NCBI RefSeq assembly: GCF_031932625.1
Contig: NZ_JAVSCK010000003.1
Span: 744,001-808,000 of the forward strand
Length of the DNA: 64,000 nt
Source: Hwangdonia seohaensis
Lineage (GTDB): Bacteria > Bacteroidota > Bacteroidia > Flavobacteriales > Flavobacteriaceae
Reading direction: 5' to 3'
Shown: piece by piece, positions 61,319 through 64,000 of the stretch
How positions within the stretch are numbered: position 1 is the stretch's first letter
Layout: each line of letters begins with the position of its first letter
Made by a program: the position numbers and the translations under genes
The notes under the pieces: generated by a model
Told to the model about the DNA's origin: nothing
What the model saw: only the letters and a program-made list of their open reading frames with translations
Database searches by the model: none

Positions 61319-61466
61319 AATATGTTGAGTTGTTTGTTGTTAATTTGTTAAACTGAATTAAAACGTAAAAATAAAAAAAGTAAGCAGAACTGAAAGTTTC
61401 TATTATTGTTAATGGTTTTTGTGACCAAAAACAAATACTGAAAACTACCGCTGCCCACTGAATACG

Positions 61467-61760
61467 CTATTCGTCGTCCGGCTCTACAATATGCTCTATG
61501 GCTTTTGCCAATTTAAAATCTTTATTGGTTACCCCATTGGCATCGTGCGTTGATAAAGATATGGTAAGCACATTGTACACGTTGCTCCAATTTGGGTGGT
61601 GGTTTAAGGCTTCGCATTCAAAAGCAATTCTGCTCATGGCGCTAAAGCAATCTTTAAAATTTTCGAATTCAAATTCGGCGTGAATCGCATCATCATAATA
61701 CTCCCAATCTGGTAAATGCAATAATTTTTTTTCTATGTCGTCTTTTGATAGTTTACTCAT
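61467..61760 (-). CDS. Pterin-4a-carbinolamine dehydratase
   Basis: A 97-residue protein of the 4a-hydroxytetrahydrobiopterin dehydratase family: the active-site pair His54-His55 is in ALNHHPNWSNVYNVL, followed by STHDANGVTNKDFKLA. It recycles tetrahydropterin for aromatic amino acid hydroxylases and is a full-length single domain. Confidence 0.95.
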   Translation of the reverse strand: MSKLSKDDIEKKLLHLPDWEYYDDAIHAEFEFENFKDCFSAMSRIAFECEALNHHPNWSNVYNVLTISLSTHDANGVTNKDFKLAKAIEHIVEPDDE

Positions 61761-61815
61761 AATTTATGTTTTAAATTTATAGTTACACTGCTCTTATTTC
61801 AAGCATTAAGATCCA

Positions 61816-62646
61816 TTAAATTTTTAATTCCGTTAATATATCTTGACTTAATAACTGCAGGTTTCTTGGTAATAGATTATATTTTGGCAATACCGCTAAA
61901 TACCTGTCGTCGTTAGTCGTGTAAACCTGTTTAAATAAGGCTTTAGGGTTGCCCAATGATTTAACCATTTCCTTAATAAAATCGTCGTGGTGCACCAAAT
62001 CGGTACTTCCTAAATGGAAGATACCCGATTTATTTCTGTTGATTATATAATGTGTTTGTTGTGTTACTTTAGTGTCGGTTGTTACATTCATAATTAAATT
62101 TGGAAATACCTCGATAGCCGTTTTGTTTTTTATGTGCTGAAGTATTTCCAACACACGGGGCGACTGATTTCCAAAAACCATGGGCAAGCGTAAAATGGCG
62201 ACTTGTTTTTTAGGTAATCGCAATAACATGTTTTCAATTTTTATTTTAAAATGCCCATAAATACTATTACTGTATGTTTTATCGGTTTCGTAGCTTGGAT
62301 ACTTGCTGTAGGCGTCAAAAACATTTGCAGACGATAGAAATATTAGTTTTATCTTATTTAGAAACACATATTCCGCAAGATGTTGATGCACTAAAACTTG
62401 CTTTGAAAAATCGCCACGAAGCGCCGAAATAATTATAGTTGGCTTTACAATATCCAGAATTTCGTAAACATCATCTTCTTCAATATTATACTGAAAAAAG
62501 TGATGGTTTTTTTCCAGCGTTTTGTTTGTTATGTTATACGTGCCAAAAGTTCTAAAATAGGAGCAGAGCTCCTTGTAAATGGCACCGCCTAAAAATCCGC
62601 TTGCTCCTAAAATTAAAATAATATGCTTGTTTTCTTGCCTTTTCAT
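61816..62646 (-). CDS. NAD-dependent epimerase / RmlD-like reductase
   Basis: A 276-residue short-chain-type sugar-nucleotide enzyme. The Rossmann loop is GASGFLGG (14-21), the active-site pattern is NSIYGHFKIKIE (YxxxK type), and the substrate side has RLPMVFGNQSPRV. The closest broad family is dTDP-4-dehydrorhamnose reductase (RmlD-like). Substrate unknown. It follows glsA after 26 bases, on the same strand. Confidence 0.82.
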   Translation of the reverse strand: MKRQENKHIILILGASGFLGGAIYKELCSYFRTFGTYNITNKTLEKNHHFFQYNIEEDDVYEILDIVKPTIIISALRGDFSKQVLVHQHLAEYVFLNKIKLIFLSSANVFDAYSKYPSYETDKTYSNSIYGHFKIKIENMLLRLPKKQVAILRLPMVFGNQSPRVLEILQHIKNKTAIEVFPNLIMNVTTDTKVTQQTHYIINRNKSGIFHLGSTDLVHHDDFIKEMVKSLGNPKALFKQVYTTNDDRYLAVLPKYNLLPRNLQLLSQDILTELKI

Positions 62647-62672
62647 AATTCAACCACAACATAGAAGCTATT

Positions 62673-63587
62673 CTAAAAAATGGATAGTTTGGTTTTTGTA
62701 GTAAATTTTGCCAAAGCCAACATACCTAATTTTGAATTTCCTTTTTTATTAAGTCCAGGCGACCACGTTGAAATTACAAATTTATCTGGAAGTAATGCAA
62801 CAATGCCACCACCAACACCACTTTTTCCTGGAAGCCCAACTTCAAAGGCAAATTCCCCTGCTTCATCATAAAAACCACATGTTAGCATTAAGGCATTTAC
62901 ACGTTTTACTTGTCCGTCTGTAATGTGTAATTTATCTTGTAAACACCTGCCATTATTTGCAAACAAATAAAAGGCGTTTGATAGTTGACTACACGACATT
63001 TCAATAGAACATTGGTGAAAGTAGAAATCTAAAACTTCATCAACTGGGTTTTGTAAATTTTTAAAAGATTTTAAAAGATTAGCTGCCGCATAATTTTTAA
63101 AACCAGTTAGTTTTTCTGAAAGTGCCACATCTTTATTAAAGCAAATCGTATTATCGCCTGTAAGATCTCTTAAATAGCTTAAGAAATCCTCTTTTGGATT
63201 TTTTAAGTTTGAAACCAAAATATCAGCAATTACAATAGCTCCAGAATTTATTAATGGGTTTCTAGGAATTCCATTTTCAATTTCTAATAATGCCAATTGA
63301 TTAAATTTATGTCCAGATGGTTCTACGTCAATACGTTCCCAAATAGCTTCGCCAATAAGTTCCATTGCTTTAGATAAAGCTAGAACTTTAGATATACTTT
63401 GTATTGAAAAACGCTTTTTATAATCACCAATGCCATAACTTTTCCCATCAGAAGTTCTTAAATGAATACCAAAATTATTTTTGTCAATATGTTCTAATTC
63501 AGGAATATATGAAGCCACTATGCCTTTATCAGAAGCATTAATAGCATCTTGGTAAATACTTTCTAAAATGACTTGAAAATCTGGCAT
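62673..63587 (-). CDS. glsA: Glutaminase A
   Basis: A 304-residue serine-dependent glutaminase: the nucleophile motif SISK starts at Ser64, then EPSGHKFNQLALLE, RNPLINSGAIVIAD and GLPGKSGVGGGIVALLP. It converts glutamine to glutamate and ammonia. Length matches E. coli YbaS/YneH. The start lies 3 bases after the gcvT stop, so it is co-transcribed with gcvT. Confidence 0.96.
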   Translation of the reverse strand: MPDFQVILESIYQDAINASDKGIVASYIPELEHIDKNNFGIHLRTSDGKSYGIGDYKKRFSIQSISKVLALSKAMELIGEAIWERIDVEPSGHKFNQLALLEIENGIPRNPLINSGAIVIADILVSNLKNPKEDFLSYLRDLTGDNTICFNKDVALSEKLTGFKNYAAANLLKSFKNLQNPVDEVLDFYFHQCSIEMSCSQLSNAFYLFANNGRCLQDKLHITDGQVKRVNALMLTCGFYDEAGEFAFEVGLPGKSGVGGGIVALLPDKFVISTWSPGLNKKGNSKLGMLALAKFTTKTKLSIF

Positions 63588-63590
63588 AAA

Positions 63591-64000
63591 TTATTTATAA
63601 AACGGCAATTTTATAACCGTTGCAGGAATTGCATTTTTACGTATTTGGATGTTTATTTTACTGTCTACCGCGGCAAAAACATTTGGCACATAGCCTAAGC
63701 CAATTCCAATACCTAAACTGGGGCTCATTGTACCCGAGGTAACGGTGCCTATTTTTTGTCCGTTGCCATCAACAATATCGTAACCTTGGCGCGGAATGCC
63801 ACGATCATCCAATTTAAAAGCTACTAATTTGCGTTCTGTTCCACGTTCTTTTTCCGCTTTAAGTGCTTCGGAATTTGTAAAATCCTTTGTGAATTTTAAT
63901 ATCCATCCTAAACCTGCTTCAAGCGGCGAGGTAGTATCGTCAATATCATTTCCGTAAAGGCAATAACCCATTTCTAAACGCAAAGTATCGCGTGCCGCTA
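63591..64000 (-). CDS. gcvT: Aminomethyltransferase GcvT, 5' part outside window
   Basis: The frame remains open to the window edge; upstream of an internal Met it reads AARDTLRLEMGYCLYGND, the conserved GcvT block. About 136 C-terminal residues are present: SPLEAGLGWILKF, DRGIPRQGYDIVDGNGQKIG and TSGTMSPSLGIGIGLGYV. It is the T-protein of the glycine cleavage system and first gene, within the window, of the gcvT-glsA-epimerase run. Confidence 0.95.
   Translation of the reverse strand, partial: AARDTLRLEMGYCLYGNDIDDTTSPLEAGLGWILKFTKDFTNSEALKAEKERGTERKLVAFKLDDRGIPRQGYDIVDGNGQKIGTVTSGTMSPSLGIGIGLGYVPNVFAAVDSKINIQIRKNAIPATVIKLPFYK

Noticed and set aside
1..64000. tRNA, rRNA, CRISPR, prophage or transposase genes
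   Set aside because: No tRNA-like T-arm with paired acceptor ends in any gap, no regularly spaced direct repeats, and no transposase or phage proteins among the translated frames.

Overview
The window is chromosomal DNA from a member of the Bacteroidota, most likely a marine or host-associated Flavobacteriaceae. Evidence for this is the AT-rich composition, a SusC/SusD pair, promoters of the TTG-N17-23-TAnnTTTG type, DnaJ with a shortened zinc domain, head-GIN and DUF4097-like envelope proteins, and degenerate palindromic intergenic repeats typical of flavobacteria. I assign it by protein character only and cannot name a species. No rRNA, tRNA, CRISPR array, IS element or prophage is visible.

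Bases 1-5044 look like part of a peptidoglycan-salvage cluster: the end of a NamZ exo-N-acetylmuramidase, a large FAD/Fe-S D-2-hydroxyacid (D-lactate-type) dehydrogenase, and a multi-pass DUF5009/MurT-like membrane protein. Opposite them (5117-7611) lies a GH9 lipoprotein whose stop codon sits directly on a slippery A AAA AAG heptamer. A -1 shift there would join it to a polysaccharide-deacetylase domain, but that domain also carries an in-frame TGA.

Bases 8059-28663 form a polysaccharide-utilisation-like locus. A TetR regulator is divergent from SusC, SusD and a third surface lipoprotein. After a strong internal terminator come a degenerate FGGY kinase, an EEP phosphoesterase lipoprotein, GH110, GH95, a secreted NPP/alkaline-phosphatase-fold phosphodiesterase, a beta-helix lipoprotein, a GH2 beta-mannosidase and a GH5 endoglycoceramidase-like lipoprotein. 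Together they suggest a locus for glycosphingolipid-like animal glycans (fucose, alpha-galactose, beta-mannose, phosphoester or phosphonoester groups) rather than a plain polysaccharide. The substrate is inferred.

The rest is mostly housekeeping. It includes YceI; grpE-dnaJ; a run of ABC transporter, MscS channel, outer-membrane protein and NtrC-like regulator without a DNA-binding domain; a flavodoxin-fold reductase; PPK2; M28 and M14 peptidases; a VWA/repeat lipoprotein-like pair; an acyltransferase with a BASS transporter and CsaA; an ECF sigma/anti-sigma operon with two short-repeat envelope proteins; clpC divergent from gyrA; a TPR protein; YebC; pterin dehydratase; and a gcvT (partial)-glsA-epimerase run at the right edge.
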